From positions 310,001-374,000 of the forward strand of contig JBGSOV010000021.1 of assembly GCA_041738935.1 (NCBI GenBank): a stretch of 64,000 nt of DNA. Direction: 5' to 3'. This document shows positions 26,055 to 34,931 of this stretch, in pieces (the first letter of the stretch is position 1; each line of letters opens with the position of its first letter). The notes under the pieces are model-generated. The model had not been told where the DNA came from, searched no databases, and was given only the letters and a program-made list of their open reading frames with translations. Position numbers and translations under genes: made by a program. The stretch is from JBGSOV01 sp041738935 (GTDB lineage Bacteria; Patescibacteriota; Gracilibacteria; CAIRYL01; GCA-016699755).

Positions 26055-26942
26055 ATGGAGAGAAAGAAGATACATCGCGCCAATACCATTGCTTCTGTGA
26101 TTGCCATCGCTACGGCTTTGGTGCTGGTTCTCTTCAAATTTGCCGTCGCACTTTTGAGCGGCTCGATTGCGATTTTGGCAAGCGCTGTTGATAGTCTTCT
26201 CGATGTAATGATTACTGGCGTTAATTTTTTTACGATTCGTGCCGCCGCCAAACCCCCAGATGCAGACCATCGTTTTGGACATGGCAAGTTTGAAGCCTTT
26301 GCGAGTCTCGTGCAGGGAATTTTTATTGTATTTTCGGGCGGATATTTAGCGTTCGAATCAGTCCGCCGTTTTGTTGAGCCAGCCATTTTGTCGCATGAGC
26401 TTTGGGGGCTTGTCGTCATGATCTTTGCCACGATTGTAAGTATTCTGCTGGTTTGGTATCTGCGCCATGTCGCACAGCAAACCGGTTCGCTCGTCATCAA
26501 AGCCGAAATCACAAACTTTAGCGCTGACATTCTTGCCAATCTCGCAGTCGTGTTTGGTTTGATTATAGTCAAAATATCTGGCTGGATAATTCTCGATGCC
26601 GTAATTTCGCTGATTATCGCAGCAATCATCCTTCATTCGGCTTGGACATTGTTGTACGAAAGTTATCAGGTATTGACTGATCATGAGCTTCCGGATGATA
26701 TTAGGCATAAAATCATTAGTATAATTGAGCAGACAACAAGGCAACAAACGAGCGGTTGGGGCGAACTTCGCACGCGTCGTGCCGGCTCCCAGATTCATAT
26801 TGATTTCCACCTCAGTTTTACGGACGATATTCTGCTCAAAAAAGCACATGGCATCGGTGACTCTATCGAAACACAAATTCTAGAGCAATTTCCGATGGCA
26901 AGTGTCTTGATTCACTTTGATCCACATCCGGACAACGCATAA
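26055..26942 (+). CDS. Cation diffusion facilitator (FieF-like) with D-D-N-D metal site
   Basis: A 295-residue CDF metal/proton antiporter with six membrane helices and a cytoplasmic C-terminal domain. It aligns well with FieF: SAVDSLLD (Asp46, Asp50) in helix 2, DHRFGHGKFEA after it, TNFSADIL in helix 5 and the C-terminal LRTRRAGSQIHIDFHL with metal-binding histidines. The helix 5 site, His-x3-Asp in FieF (H153/D157), reads Asn154-x3-Asp158. That change is a feature of some manganese-selective CDFs, so Fe/Zn export should not be assumed. ATG 26055 is chosen over a TTG at 26040. The gene is divergent from the SLH gene, and murJ follows 41 bp downstream. Confidence 0.93.
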   Translation: MERKKIHRANTIASVIAIATALVLVLFKFAVALLSGSIAILASAVDSLLDVMITGVNFFTIRAAAKPPDADHRFGHGKFEAFASLVQGIFIVFSGGYLAFESVRRFVEPAILSHELWGLVVMIFATIVSILLVWYLRHVAQQTGSLVIKAEITNFSADILANLAVVFGLIIVKISGWIILDAVISLIIAAIILHSAWTLLYESYQVLTDHELPDDIRHKIISIIEQTTRQQTSGWGELRTRRAGSQIHIDFHLSFTDDILLKKAHGIGDSIETQILEQFPMASVLIHFDPHPDNA

Positions 26943-26983
26943 AAATTATCGCTTTTGTGATCGTTCATCGGCATACTGCAACC

Positions 26984-28573
26984 ATGTCACAATTTATCAA
27001 ACAACTCTTTGGACCACTTGGTGCTGGTGCTGGTGCGCTGCTCCTAACATCTGCCAATCTTGCAAGTTATATTGCGGGGCTCATTCGCGATTTGGTGCTC
27101 GCACACACATTGGGCGCGAGCGCGGATACCGATGCTTTTTTTGCCGGCTTTTTGATCCCGGACTTTCTTTTTAATTTCTTGGTACTTGGATTTGTATCGG
27201 GTGCTTTGCTGCCAGTTTTTTTGAATACCGAAAAGGATTCCAAACAACATGCCGAAGCGGTTTTTCAAAGTTTTTTGACTCTGGTAATTATTGTCACCAC
27301 TTTTTTTGCTATCACTGCATTTGTGTGTGCGCCGTTTTTGATCAAACATTTTTTCGCCGAGCTGCCGAGTGGCTTGTCGCGCCCATCAGCAGAACTTGCA
27401 CAAATTTTGACTGTGACGCGAATTTTGCTGCTGTCACCAATTTTATTTGGTGTTTCAAATTCGCTCGGCATGATTTTGCTCGCCAAGCGCCGCTTTTTGT
27501 CGATGGCGATCTCGCCGATTTTGTATAATGTCGGTATTATCTTGGGACTCGTCTTCTTTGGTTCGACGTATGGAATCATGGCGGCGGCGTGGGGTGCAGT
27601 TGCGGGCGCCACTATGCATTTGCTCTCGCGGGCGTTAGATTTTCCATCAACGCATATCTCTTTACGACTGCGTACTACCTTTTCGCCAGAACTCTTGACG
27701 ATTATCCGTTTGGGAATTCCTAAGACTTTGGGGCTTGTTGCCTTTCAACTCGTGCTTGTAACATTCGCCGTCATCGCAACAAAAACCGAAACTGGCGGTT
27801 TGGCAGCGTGGAATTATGCGCGCAATGTTCAAAGTTTGCCGGTGTCGCTTTTTGGCATCGCCTTTGCCACAGCAGCACTCCCCTTTTTGTCGGCATTTGA
27901 GGTTCAAAAAAACATGGTGGGATTTCATCATCGTTTACAAAAATCTACTTTGCAGATTCTCTTTTTTGCTTTGCCGGCAGCAATCGGTTTGATGTTGGTC
28001 GCGCACGAAACAGTAGACGCACTTTTTGTGCGCGGCGCTTTTGGCGAGCGCGCGGCGATGCTGACGACTGGAGTACTCTTTTGGATTAGTTTATCAATTC
28101 CGTTTGAGTCGCTGACACATTTGTTTTCGCGCGCTTTTTTGGCAAACAAAAACACACTGCTTCCTGCTCTGGGAAAAGTTTTGTTTTTGGCGGTTGCTGC
28201 AAGTGCGGCATATTTGCTGACGCCAATCTTTGGTATTGCGGCATTTGGGATAGCGTTTTCACTCGCTGCTTTTGCCGAAATCGTGCTGCTGTTGCTGGTT
28301 TTTTGGCAACGATATTCGCTTCAGATTACTCGCGGGTTTTTGTCTTCTCTTGCCAAAATCATCGCGGCAACAGCGTTACTGGCAATTATTGTAAGTGCGG
28401 TCTTGCAGTTTGGCGAAAGTCTGAATGCCTTTGGAAGATTAGGAGGCGCAATCACTTTCGGCGCAATCGCTTATTTTGGCGCAGTACTCGCGATGAAAAT
28501 CCCCGAGATTGAAGAAATCTTTTTGTTTCGCAAAAAACCCATTACGCCGCCAAAAGACGAGGCGTACGAATAG
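26984..28573 (+). CDS. murJ: Lipid II flippase MurJ (MviN family)
   Basis: A 529-residue, almost wholly hydrophobic protein of the MOP superfamily with about 14 membrane helices. The N-terminal signature (ASYIAGLIRDLVLAHTLGAS...TDAFFAGFLIPDFL) and the FVSGALLPVFLN motif are typical MurJ. It flips lipid II across the membrane for peptidoglycan synthesis. ATG 26984 gives the usual N-terminus. Lying in the same strand after the metal transporter, it could be co-transcribed. UppP and MltG in this window serve the same wall pathway. Confidence 0.93.
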   Translation: MSQFIKQLFGPLGAGAGALLLTSANLASYIAGLIRDLVLAHTLGASADTDAFFAGFLIPDFLFNFLVLGFVSGALLPVFLNTEKDSKQHAEAVFQSFLTLVIIVTTFFAITAFVCAPFLIKHFFAELPSGLSRPSAELAQILTVTRILLLSPILFGVSNSLGMILLAKRRFLSMAISPILYNVGIILGLVFFGSTYGIMAAAWGAVAGATMHLLSRALDFPSTHISLRLRTTFSPELLTIIRLGIPKTLGLVAFQLVLVTFAVIATKTETGGLAAWNYARNVQSLPVSLFGIAFATAALPFLSAFEVQKNMVGFHHRLQKSTLQILFFALPAAIGLMLVAHETVDALFVRGAFGERAAMLTTGVLFWISLSIPFESLTHLFSRAFLANKNTLLPALGKVLFLAVAASAAYLLTPIFGIAAFGIAFSLAAFAEIVLLLLVFWQRYSLQITRGFLSSLAKIIAATALLAIIVSAVLQFGESLNAFGRLGGAITFGAIAYFGAVLAMKIPEIEEIFLFRKKPITPPKDEAYE

Positions 28574-28598
28574 AACTAAAACTTAGTGAAACGAAAAC

Positions 28599-31019
28599 CT
28601 AGAGACTCAAAAAGCGTGATACTGCTTCGGCGACTTCGGCACGAGTCATGACTTTGCTGGGCTCAAAACTGTTGCCAAAATCGAGCAGGTTTTTACTCTT
28701 CGCAAAACGCGCTGCTTCAGCAAACCAAGCGTCTGATGGAACATCGGCAAAATTATTTCCGTTGCCCGTTTGTTCTTTGACCGCGCGATAGAGCATAGTA
28801 AAGAGTTCGGCACGATTGATATTGTTCGCTGGACCAAAATTGCCATTTGGATAACCTTTAATAATATCCATGCGCGCGGCAGCTTCGACAAATTTGGCAA
28901 ACCATGCATCTAATTTTACATCAGAAAAACTTGTCCGTTCTGGATTTTGCGGATCGACACCCAAGGCAAGCAAAATCACTTTGGCAAATTCGGCACGATT
29001 GATGCCAGCATCTGGGCGAAATGTTCCATCGGGATTACCGTTGAGAATATTTTTTTGCGTCAGATCAGCGATCGCTTCGTAGTTGGGATTGTTTTGGCTG
29101 ATATCAGAAAACAGCGAACCTGATGCTTCTTCAAATCGCGCAAATTTGGATTCGCCGACAAGTGCGCCAGATTTAATCTTGAGTTGGATCGACTCTTTGT
29201 CGTCTTGCGGAACAAACGTAAGAGTAGCGACACCATTGGTAAAGTCAGCACTCGTCAATTTGGTTTTGTCTAGTTTGGCAGAACCGCTCGCGACTGAGAC
29301 CGTCGCAGAGCCCAAAAAGGAGGTTGGCGTGACATTCCCTTTGTTATCAAGCGTTTTGATGGTCGCAGTTTCTTTTTTGTCTGTGTCGAATTTACCGTCG
29401 AGTTCGATTTCAAATTTGGTAACGGGTTCGGCTTTGTCGATTACTTGAAATTCAACATTTGTTTGTGGAAAGCGTTCGAGCGCGATTTTGGCGGCACCGA
29501 TTTCGCGTCCGGCAGAAAAATCGATCTTCGCAACTCCGTTTTTAAAGTAGCGGTCTTTGAGCGAGTTTGGTTCGACCGAACCAACGCCATCGACAGTAAT
29601 CGCGAGTTCGCCTTTGTAATTGAGGTTTTGCATAACAATGCCATTTTTGTCTAAAGCAACTACTTCGATTGTGGCGTGATTTCCCGCAAAGACAAAAGTG
29701 TCTTCGCTGCTGAGGCGCACAGCAACCGGCACATTGTCGCCTTCAACATTATCTGTGATCGCAACCTCGCCTGAAGGTGACGATGTTATTTCGCCTTGTT
29801 CGACAACGATGCGGAGGGCTTTAATTGCTTTACCATCGCGAATTGAGAATGTATATTCGCCAGCGCTAGATAAAGTAATCGAAGGAGTCGCTTTGCCATC
29901 TTCAAATTTGAGTTCGGGGAGAACAACTTGGTTATTGCTGACAGAAAGCGTGGCATTGTCGCCAGAATATTTGCGAAGAATGTTTTGTTTTGTGTCAAAA
30001 GCCACAACAGTCAGTTGCAGTTTGTCGCCAGTAATATATGTAGATTTGTCAGAACGCAAATCAAAGCTCTCGACTGCAACAATTACTTCATTGTCATTAG
30101 TTGGAAGCGGAGTTTTGCTCGGATCCGAGACTCGATCGTCACTCGCGTAGGATAAAAAGTGTTGCACCCATTCTAATGGATTAATGGTATTTTTAATGGC
30201 TTCATCTTGACCCAATCCATAATCAATACCATCGTAAAAATTGAGTTTGGCATTGCTCGCTTCGGCACTGCTAAATGGCCACCAGGGATGAAAAGGTGCA
30301 CGACTGCGATCGATTTGGAAGTGTAGATGTGGTGTAGTAGAAATTCCCGAACTTCCAGAATAGCCGATCAGATCACCTTTTTTTACGATAACTCCTTCAT
30401 TTGTACCGACTTGAGACAAATGCGCATAAGCGGAATAGAGAGTGTCTGTGCCGCCGCCGACTAATGGCACATTGTCGTGACGCACGACGATATAGCGCCC
30501 AAAACCGGTCACGCGCGATTCGGCGATTTCGACAATTCCGTTTGCGACAGCATACACCGGTGTACCAGTTGGAACACGAATATCGATTGCCAAGTGACTG
30601 CCACCAAATTCTTTATGATCGAGGTGATAGTTACCCATATACACCGTTGTATACGTCAAACATGCGTTGGTATATGGATGTCCGTATTCATCCTCGCAGC
30701 GCGCTGCCAGTTTTTTGCCATCGTATTTGGGAATATCAATCAGCGTTCCCGCGGAATACTGAGAAAAGTTCAAATCGTTTTTGCCACCAGTCATGAGCCA
30801 ATCTGGCGCTTGTTTAATCGGCATGACTGTGCCATCAAAAGACGGTGCCTGGATAATACTCGCGCGAAAAAACTCGGTGCCTTGTTCCGCCATCAAAACA
30901 ATCAGCATCAAACCGAAAGTCAAAGCAATATAAGCGAGTAGCGGCTGACGCTCAAAGAACTTTCTTTTGCAGAGTTTTGCTGGTTCGACTGGCTTTTTTG
31001 GGCTGTCTTGTTGCGGCAT
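28599..31019 (-). CDS. Membrane-anchored M23 metallopeptidase with Ig-like repeats and SLH domains
   Basis: An 806-residue envelope protein. Order: cytoplasmic tail, membrane helix at 24-45 (LLAYIALTFGLMLIVLMAEQ), then a lysostaphin-type (M23) zinc peptidase domain at about 120-260 with GGSHLAIDIR (His142, Asp146), AYAHLSQ (His200) and PHLHFQ (His231, His233). All four catalytic positions are present, so it should be an active peptidoglycan endopeptidase. Long beta-rich segments resembling bacterial Ig-like domains follow, and three SLH domains end the protein (FSDISQNNPNYEAIADL, FSDVKLDAWFAKFVEAAAR, FADVPSDAWFAEAARFAK). ATG 31019 starts the tail just before the helix; upstream residues in the frame look like shadow. 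The 5' end faces the TsaE-HD gene. Confidence 0.92.
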   Translation of the reverse strand: MPQQDSPKKPVEPAKLCKRKFFERQPLLAYIALTFGLMLIVLMAEQGTEFFRASIIQAPSFDGTVMPIKQAPDWLMTGGKNDLNFSQYSAGTLIDIPKYDGKKLAARCEDEYGHPYTNACLTYTTVYMGNYHLDHKEFGGSHLAIDIRVPTGTPVYAVANGIVEIAESRVTGFGRYIVVRHDNVPLVGGGTDTLYSAYAHLSQVGTNEGVIVKKGDLIGYSGSSGISTTPHLHFQIDRSRAPFHPWWPFSSAEASNAKLNFYDGIDYGLGQDEAIKNTINPLEWVQHFLSYASDDRVSDPSKTPLPTNDNEVIVAVESFDLRSDKSTYITGDKLQLTVVAFDTKQNILRKYSGDNATLSVSNNQVVLPELKFEDGKATPSITLSSAGEYTFSIRDGKAIKALRIVVEQGEITSSPSGEVAITDNVEGDNVPVAVRLSSEDTFVFAGNHATIEVVALDKNGIVMQNLNYKGELAITVDGVGSVEPNSLKDRYFKNGVAKIDFSAGREIGAAKIALERFPQTNVEFQVIDKAEPVTKFEIELDGKFDTDKKETATIKTLDNKGNVTPTSFLGSATVSVASGSAKLDKTKLTSADFTNGVATLTFVPQDDKESIQLKIKSGALVGESKFARFEEASGSLFSDISQNNPNYEAIADLTQKNILNGNPDGTFRPDAGINRAEFAKVILLALGVDPQNPERTSFSDVKLDAWFAKFVEAAARMDIIKGYPNGNFGPANNINRAELFTMLYRAVKEQTGNGNNFADVPSDAWFAEAARFAKSKNLLDFGNSFEPSKVMTRAEVAEAVSRFLSL

Positions 31020-31086
31020 TTTGTTTGAAATATGTATCCTTTTCGGTGTATTGTACCGCTCTGAGAGTTTTTTTTCAAGTACGGAT

Positions 31087-32145
31087 TTGACTTCGACATA
31101 TTTCACGACATCACAAGCAGAGACCGAGCGCATTGGAAAAATTATTGGAGAGCGCATACTGTTGCGCCCGCACTGGGCACGCTGTATTTTTTTGAAAGGA
31201 GAAATGGGCGCTGGAAAAACCACTTTTGTGCGCGGTTTGGCAAAAGGAATGGGTATTATCGAACCAATCAGCAGCCCCACGTATGCGCTCGTTGCAGAAT
31301 ATCCGCTACGAGAAAATGAAAAGCTGCGACATTTTTATCATATTGATTTGTATCGGAGTGAAGCCGCCTCTGCACTTTCGGCACCACAAATCAGGGAAAT
31401 TTTGGAAGATCAGTCAGCGCTTGTCGCCATCGAATGGTCAGAACGGCTTTTGCAAGAAATGCTACCCGCTGCACGAATTGAAATAAAAATCATCGCAACA
31501 GAAGAAGAAAATCGAACTTTTGAAATTGAGTTTTGTGATACAGGTGTAACGCGCGAAGAGGATATTAAAAATCTTTATGAAGAATTTGCCGTTCCCGCTC
31601 ACGTACAAAAACATATTTTTGCTGTGACCAAAGTCGCGGATCACTTTGCCGCGCAATTGGCAAAAAACAATGTTCCGCTCAATGCCGAACTCGTACATAC
31701 TGGCGCAATGCTGCACGATTTTGTCCGGGTTTGTAATTTTAAAAACTTTGATGCGCGCTGCTTTTTTGAAATCCTCACGCCGCATAAATTAGGGATTTGG
31801 AAAAAACTCGCCGCAAATTTTAATGACAAACATCACGCTGATGTCGGCGCGGATATTTTGGAAAAAAAAGGATTTATTGCAACTGCTGATCTCGTGCGCA
31901 ATCACAATACCGCTTCGGCGCTCAAACAGCTAACGTTGGAGGAAAAATGTGTCCTGCTCGCCGATCGGCATGTCTTGCATGACACAGTCGTTTCGTTGGA
32001 TGAACGCATGCAAGACGGAAAAACTCGCCATCGGCATGACAAAGATGTGCAATATCAAACAATCCGCAAGAAGATTTATGCAATTGATGCAGAGATTAAG
32101 CAGCTTGGCGGAGTTGGCAGGTTAGATTTGGATTTGAAAGAGTAA
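31087..32145 (+). CDS. tsaE: TsaE ATPase fused to an HD-type hydrolase domain
   Basis: A 352-residue two-domain protein. Residues 1-150 are TsaE, the ATPase of the t6A37 tRNA-modification complex: Walker A FLKGEMGAGKTTF at 36-48, ISSPTYALVAEY, FYHIDLYR at 83-90 and IEWSER. Residues 160-345 form an HD domain: VHTGAMLHDFVRV (His210-Asp211), FNDKHHADVGADILEKKG and LVRNHNTAS with further histidines. The start is probably TTG 31087, giving MTSTYFTTSQAETERIG, close to known TsaE N-termini. No ATG is available in the right place. The last 50 bp overlap the convergent gene at 32096-33043. The fused HD domain is unusual. Confidence 0.88.
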   Translation: MTSTYFTTSQAETERIGKIIGERILLRPHWARCIFLKGEMGAGKTTFVRGLAKGMGIIEPISSPTYALVAEYPLRENEKLRHFYHIDLYRSEAASALSAPQIREILEDQSALVAIEWSERLLQEMLPAARIEIKIIATEEENRTFEIEFCDTGVTREEDIKNLYEEFAVPAHVQKHIFAVTKVADHFAAQLAKNNVPLNAELVHTGAMLHDFVRVCNFKNFDARCFFEILTPHKLGIWKKLAANFNDKHHADVGADILEKKGFIATADLVRNHNTASALKQLTLEEKCVLLADRHVLHDTVVSLDERMQDGKTRHRHDKDVQYQTIRKKIYAIDAEIKQLGGVGRLDLDLKE

Positions 32146-33043
32146 AGCAATACTCTTCATCTCCATCTTCTATATTACAGGGAGCAGATATGCCTGATTC
32201 TTCAAGTTTTCGTGAGACCCTTCGAAAAAATTTACGTGAATCTGCATTTGCTTTTTCTATGTGAATATAAAATTTGCTTTTAGGTATACCAGTACTCTTA
32301 GTATACTCAGCGAGTGCCGCTTCTAAAAGATCAGAAACCAAACCTTTTTTCTCTGGAGCAGCCAAATTAGTATAAGCAACATCAGCTAACCGATTATCGG
32401 GTTGAACGTCTGTATTCAATTCGGGATAGACATCGACAGTGGCTAATACACTTCCGTCCCCGGAACATAAAGCAAATATCTCTGCCTGTTTTTTATGCAA
32501 GTCTTGTAAGGGTTTTGAAATCAAATCTTTTTCATAGTTACTTCCAAAACGACCATGGCGCTTCTTATCATCAGTGTGTAACCAAGCTTCACGTAAATCC
32601 TCGAAATCTGGATTTGAGATTTCTTTTAAAAGCATAGCCTGCACACATGCTCTAAAAAGCGCTACTGTATCTGAAGAATCATCGATGTTAAGTTTCCTAA
32701 TAGTATAAGTCTGTCCGCCTTTAATAATATTAATAGGCAAAGCAATATTCTGATCTGCTAACAAAATTTCCAGAAGTTTCGCTTTTTTTCTCTCTTCAAT
32801 AGGAATTGCATCCAAATCCACGCAGGGGTTCTGTGTCGAGATTATTTCCATTACTCTTGCCCCCGTCTCTGCTCTATTTGACATTCTCTCAAAAGCGGCC
32901 GCCGCTCCCGCGCCAAAAGCATTGGGCATTGACGTAACATTCGTCAAACACCAACGTAAAGCTGTTCTCCGCATGCCTTCGAGAGAAGTCAGGGGGGGTT
33001 CAATCTCATGCTGTATTGTAGAAACTGTATCTACTGACCGCAT
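32096..33043 (-). CDS. Hypothetical protein, possible GNAT-like C-terminal domain
   Basis: A 315-residue protein I do not recognise as a whole. The N-terminal third is helical (MRRTALRWCLTNVTS, AAAAFERMSNRAET). The C-terminal third (SVLATVDVYPE, VAYTNLAAPEKKGLVSDLLEAALAEY, HIEKANADSRKFFRRVSRKL) follows the strand-helix order of a GNAT acetyltransferase, including an N-x-x-S-x-x-F-x-x-x-G-F-like end, but lacks a clear R-x-x-G-x-G/A loop. Base composition is more AT-rich than its neighbours. Its 3' end overlaps tsaE by 50 bp, convergently. Confidence 0.6.
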   Translation of the reverse strand: MRSVDTVSTIQHEIEPPLTSLEGMRRTALRWCLTNVTSMPNAFGAGAAAAFERMSNRAETGARVMEIISTQNPCVDLDAIPIEERKKAKLLEILLADQNIALPINIIKGGQTYTIRKLNIDDSSDTVALFRACVQAMLLKEISNPDFEDLREAWLHTDDKKRHGRFGSNYEKDLISKPLQDLHKKQAEIFALCSGDGSVLATVDVYPELNTDVQPDNRLADVAYTNLAAPEKKGLVSDLLEAALAEYTKSTGIPKSKFYIHIEKANADSRKFFRRVSRKLEESGISAPCNIEDGDEEYCFTLSNPNLTCQLRQAA

Positions 33044-33136
33044 AGTCAGGGGGAAATGAAGGTGGCATATTTGTCTTATACTTCAGCGCTGTCAAGAATA
33101 TTCGGTATGCAAAACTTGTCTTTGGTAAGGGAAATT

Positions 33137-33175
33137 AAATGCGAGTGCTTTTTTACAAAAGCACTCGCATTTTTG
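33137..33175. terminator. Strong stem-loop terminator
   Basis: AAATGCGAGTGCTTTT and AAAAGCACTCGCATTT form a perfect 16-bp stem with a very short loop, flanked by A and T runs. It ends the SPFH gene on the complementary strand and could also work on the other strand. Confidence 0.88.
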
Positions 33176-33196
33176 CTGCCGTGATTTTATTCTGAA

Positions 33197-34315
33197 TTAT
33201 TGTCCCTGCAAGGATTTGAGGTCGATCAGCGGCAATGCGCCGTCCGGCAAGATTCCCCACTGGATCGATGGTGCCATCTTTTCGACAAATTGCAGCTGAA
33301 TTACTTCGGGATTTTGCTTGAGCGCGTTTCCTTTCAGGGTAATGGATTCGGCTTCGGCTTGAGCCTCGATAATGGTTTTTTGCTTCAGCTCTTCTGCTTC
33401 GAGTTTGCGATTTTCGGCAGTTTTGATACGTTGCTCAGCGATTTGCTTTTCTTCAATCGCGGCGGCAAATTCTGGTGAAAAAGTGATCTTGCGAATAAAG
33501 ACTTCGCGAAACTGGATCTTGTTCCCACCAAAAGTCTTTTGCAAATTAGTAGCGATAAAGGCGGTAAAATCATCGCGTTTGTCCGAAATGAGTTCGAGTG
33601 CGTTAAATTTTCCGATAGCGTCATACACGACCGAACGCGCTGCTGGGAAGACAATATTTGTCTTGTAACCTTGCTCGTTGATAAACTGTCCGCGCAAAAA
33701 CGGCGTGTCGCTCGCATCAACCTGATAGGTAACGGTGACATCAATGAGGACATCTTGCCCGTCTTTGCTCCGTCCGCGTACGGCATCAACATCGTCGATT
33801 CCTTTGTATTCACCCGCCATGGTAAATTCTTGCTTTTTGGTTTGGAACTTTGTTGCCTCTTGCCAAAACGGAATCTTGAGATGCAAGCCTTCTGTAAGTG
33901 GTGCTTCGAGCACACCGCGTCCACGGTCAAAGATAACGGCGGCATTTCCGGGTTTGACATCGACAAAACCATCAACAATGACAAAAACGACCAAAAGGGC
34001 GACAATACCGGCAAGTGCGGCTTTCCATATTTGTAACGGAGTCATAATGGGAGGAGAAAAAGAAATATTCGTTTTTTTGGTACGAGGAGTGACATCAATA
34101 GGTTTGGATTTTTTCTTCGGAAAGTATTCGCCGAATTCGCGATTGAACATTTCGGAAAAATCACCGAATTTGCCCTTACTGCCAAGATCGTTATTTTTGG
34201 ATCTGATGACACGATAAATCGTGTAGCCGATAACAGCAACAATAAAGAGTCGGTGATTTGACAAGAGCAAAGTAAATCCCAGAAAGATTACCCACGGTGG
34301 AATATTGTTCATCAT
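33197..34315 (-). CDS. SPFH/Band 7 (prohibitin-like) membrane protein
   Basis: A 372-residue protein. Two hydrophobic segments (about 6-35 and 97-115) precede an SPFH domain that starts VKPGNAAVIFDRGRGVLEAPLTEGLHLKIPFWQ, with the typical VTVTYQVDASDT strand. After it comes a charged coiled coil (AAAIEEKQIAEQRIKTAENRKLEAEELKQK) that promotes oligomer rings. This is the prohibitin/HflK-like architecture, often tied to membrane microdomains or control of the FtsH protease. The start is ATG 34315 (a second ATG follows directly). Confidence 0.9.
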   Translation of the reverse strand: MMNNIPPWVIFLGFTLLLSNHRLFIVAVIGYTIYRVIRSKNNDLGSKGKFGDFSEMFNREFGEYFPKKKSKPIDVTPRTKKTNISFSPPIMTPLQIWKAALAGIVALLVVFVIVDGFVDVKPGNAAVIFDRGRGVLEAPLTEGLHLKIPFWQEATKFQTKKQEFTMAGEYKGIDDVDAVRGRSKDGQDVLIDVTVTYQVDASDTPFLRGQFINEQGYKTNIVFPAARSVVYDAIGKFNALELISDKRDDFTAFIATNLQKTFGGNKIQFREVFIRKITFSPEFAAAIEEKQIAEQRIKTAENRKLEAEELKQKTIIEAQAEAESITLKGNALKQNPEVIQLQFVEKMAPSIQWGILPDGALPLIDLKSLQGQ

Positions 34316-34400
34316 TGTGAAAAGATTGTATCCCGACCCAAAAAAATTGGCAAGTTTCTTGACTTGGATATAAGAGAAAAGTACCATGTTTCGGCAATTA

Positions 34401-34475
34401 GGCCCGTTCGTCTAATGGTTAGGACGCCAGGTTTTCATCCTGGTAACAGGGGTTCGATTCCCCTACGGGCTACCA
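34401..34475 (+). tRNA. trnE: tRNA-Glu (TTC anticodon)
   Basis: A complete cloverleaf: acceptor GGCCCGT / ACGGGCT (the terminal pair is G-U), D arm GTCTAATGGTTAGGAC, anticodon stem CCAGG-TTTTCAT-CCTGG with anticodon TTC, T arm GGGGTTCGATTCCCC, and an encoded CCA end. A GCT-like AT-rich block follows directly. Confidence 0.97.
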
Positions 34476-34605
34476 TTTTGTGATATTCATTCGGAGATTC
34501 TGGAATGATCTCACTAAGCTTAATCCACCAAAAAAAGAAATGAACATATGCTTGAACAGAAATGAAATTTATGTAATTTTCAAGATGGACTGTATCAAGT
34601 TGTTT

Positions 34606-34830
34606 ATGAGTGAAATAATATCTGCAAAAGAAACTGAGCCGAGTGGCGATGATCTTATCCGGCTTGCACGAGAGGCATATAGAAAGATGCAAAGAAGATA
34701 TTTTGAATCAAAAGGTGATGATGAAATTGAAAAAGTGATAAGAGCTATGAAAAAAGTAAAACTGGTTCTCGACGATCCAGAGCGGTATCGCAAAAAAGGG
34801 AGAAAAATCCTAAAAAAAATATCAAGATGA
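34606..34830 (+). CDS. Small protein, possibly a degenerate J-like domain
   Basis: A 74-residue protein whose central part (LIRLAREAYRKMQRRYFESKGDDEIEKVIRAMKKVKLVLDDPERYRK) follows the J-domain order: helix II with AYRKM-like residues, a loop, then helix III ending L-x-D-P-E-R-Y-R. The invariant HPD tripeptide is missing (YFESK instead), so it would not stimulate Hsp70 in the usual way. The match is by eye only and may be chance. ATG 34606 is chosen; the frame opens at 34480. It begins an AT-rich block after the tRNA. Confidence 0.4.
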   Translation: MSEIISAKETEPSGDDLIRLAREAYRKMQRRYFESKGDDEIEKVIRAMKKVKLVLDDPERYRKKGRKILKKISR

Positions 34831-34931
34831 AAATTCATGAATTAAGAAGCGTCTGGAAATAATACGATGCTGTTCTTCCTGTTCAAAAAAAATCCTCCAC
34901 GATAGACTCTGAAATGAGTTAAAAAAACATT

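Noticed and set aside
26024..26629. 201-codon frame opposite the CDF gene
   Set aside because: It is antisense to a well-supported transporter and its product has no family features.
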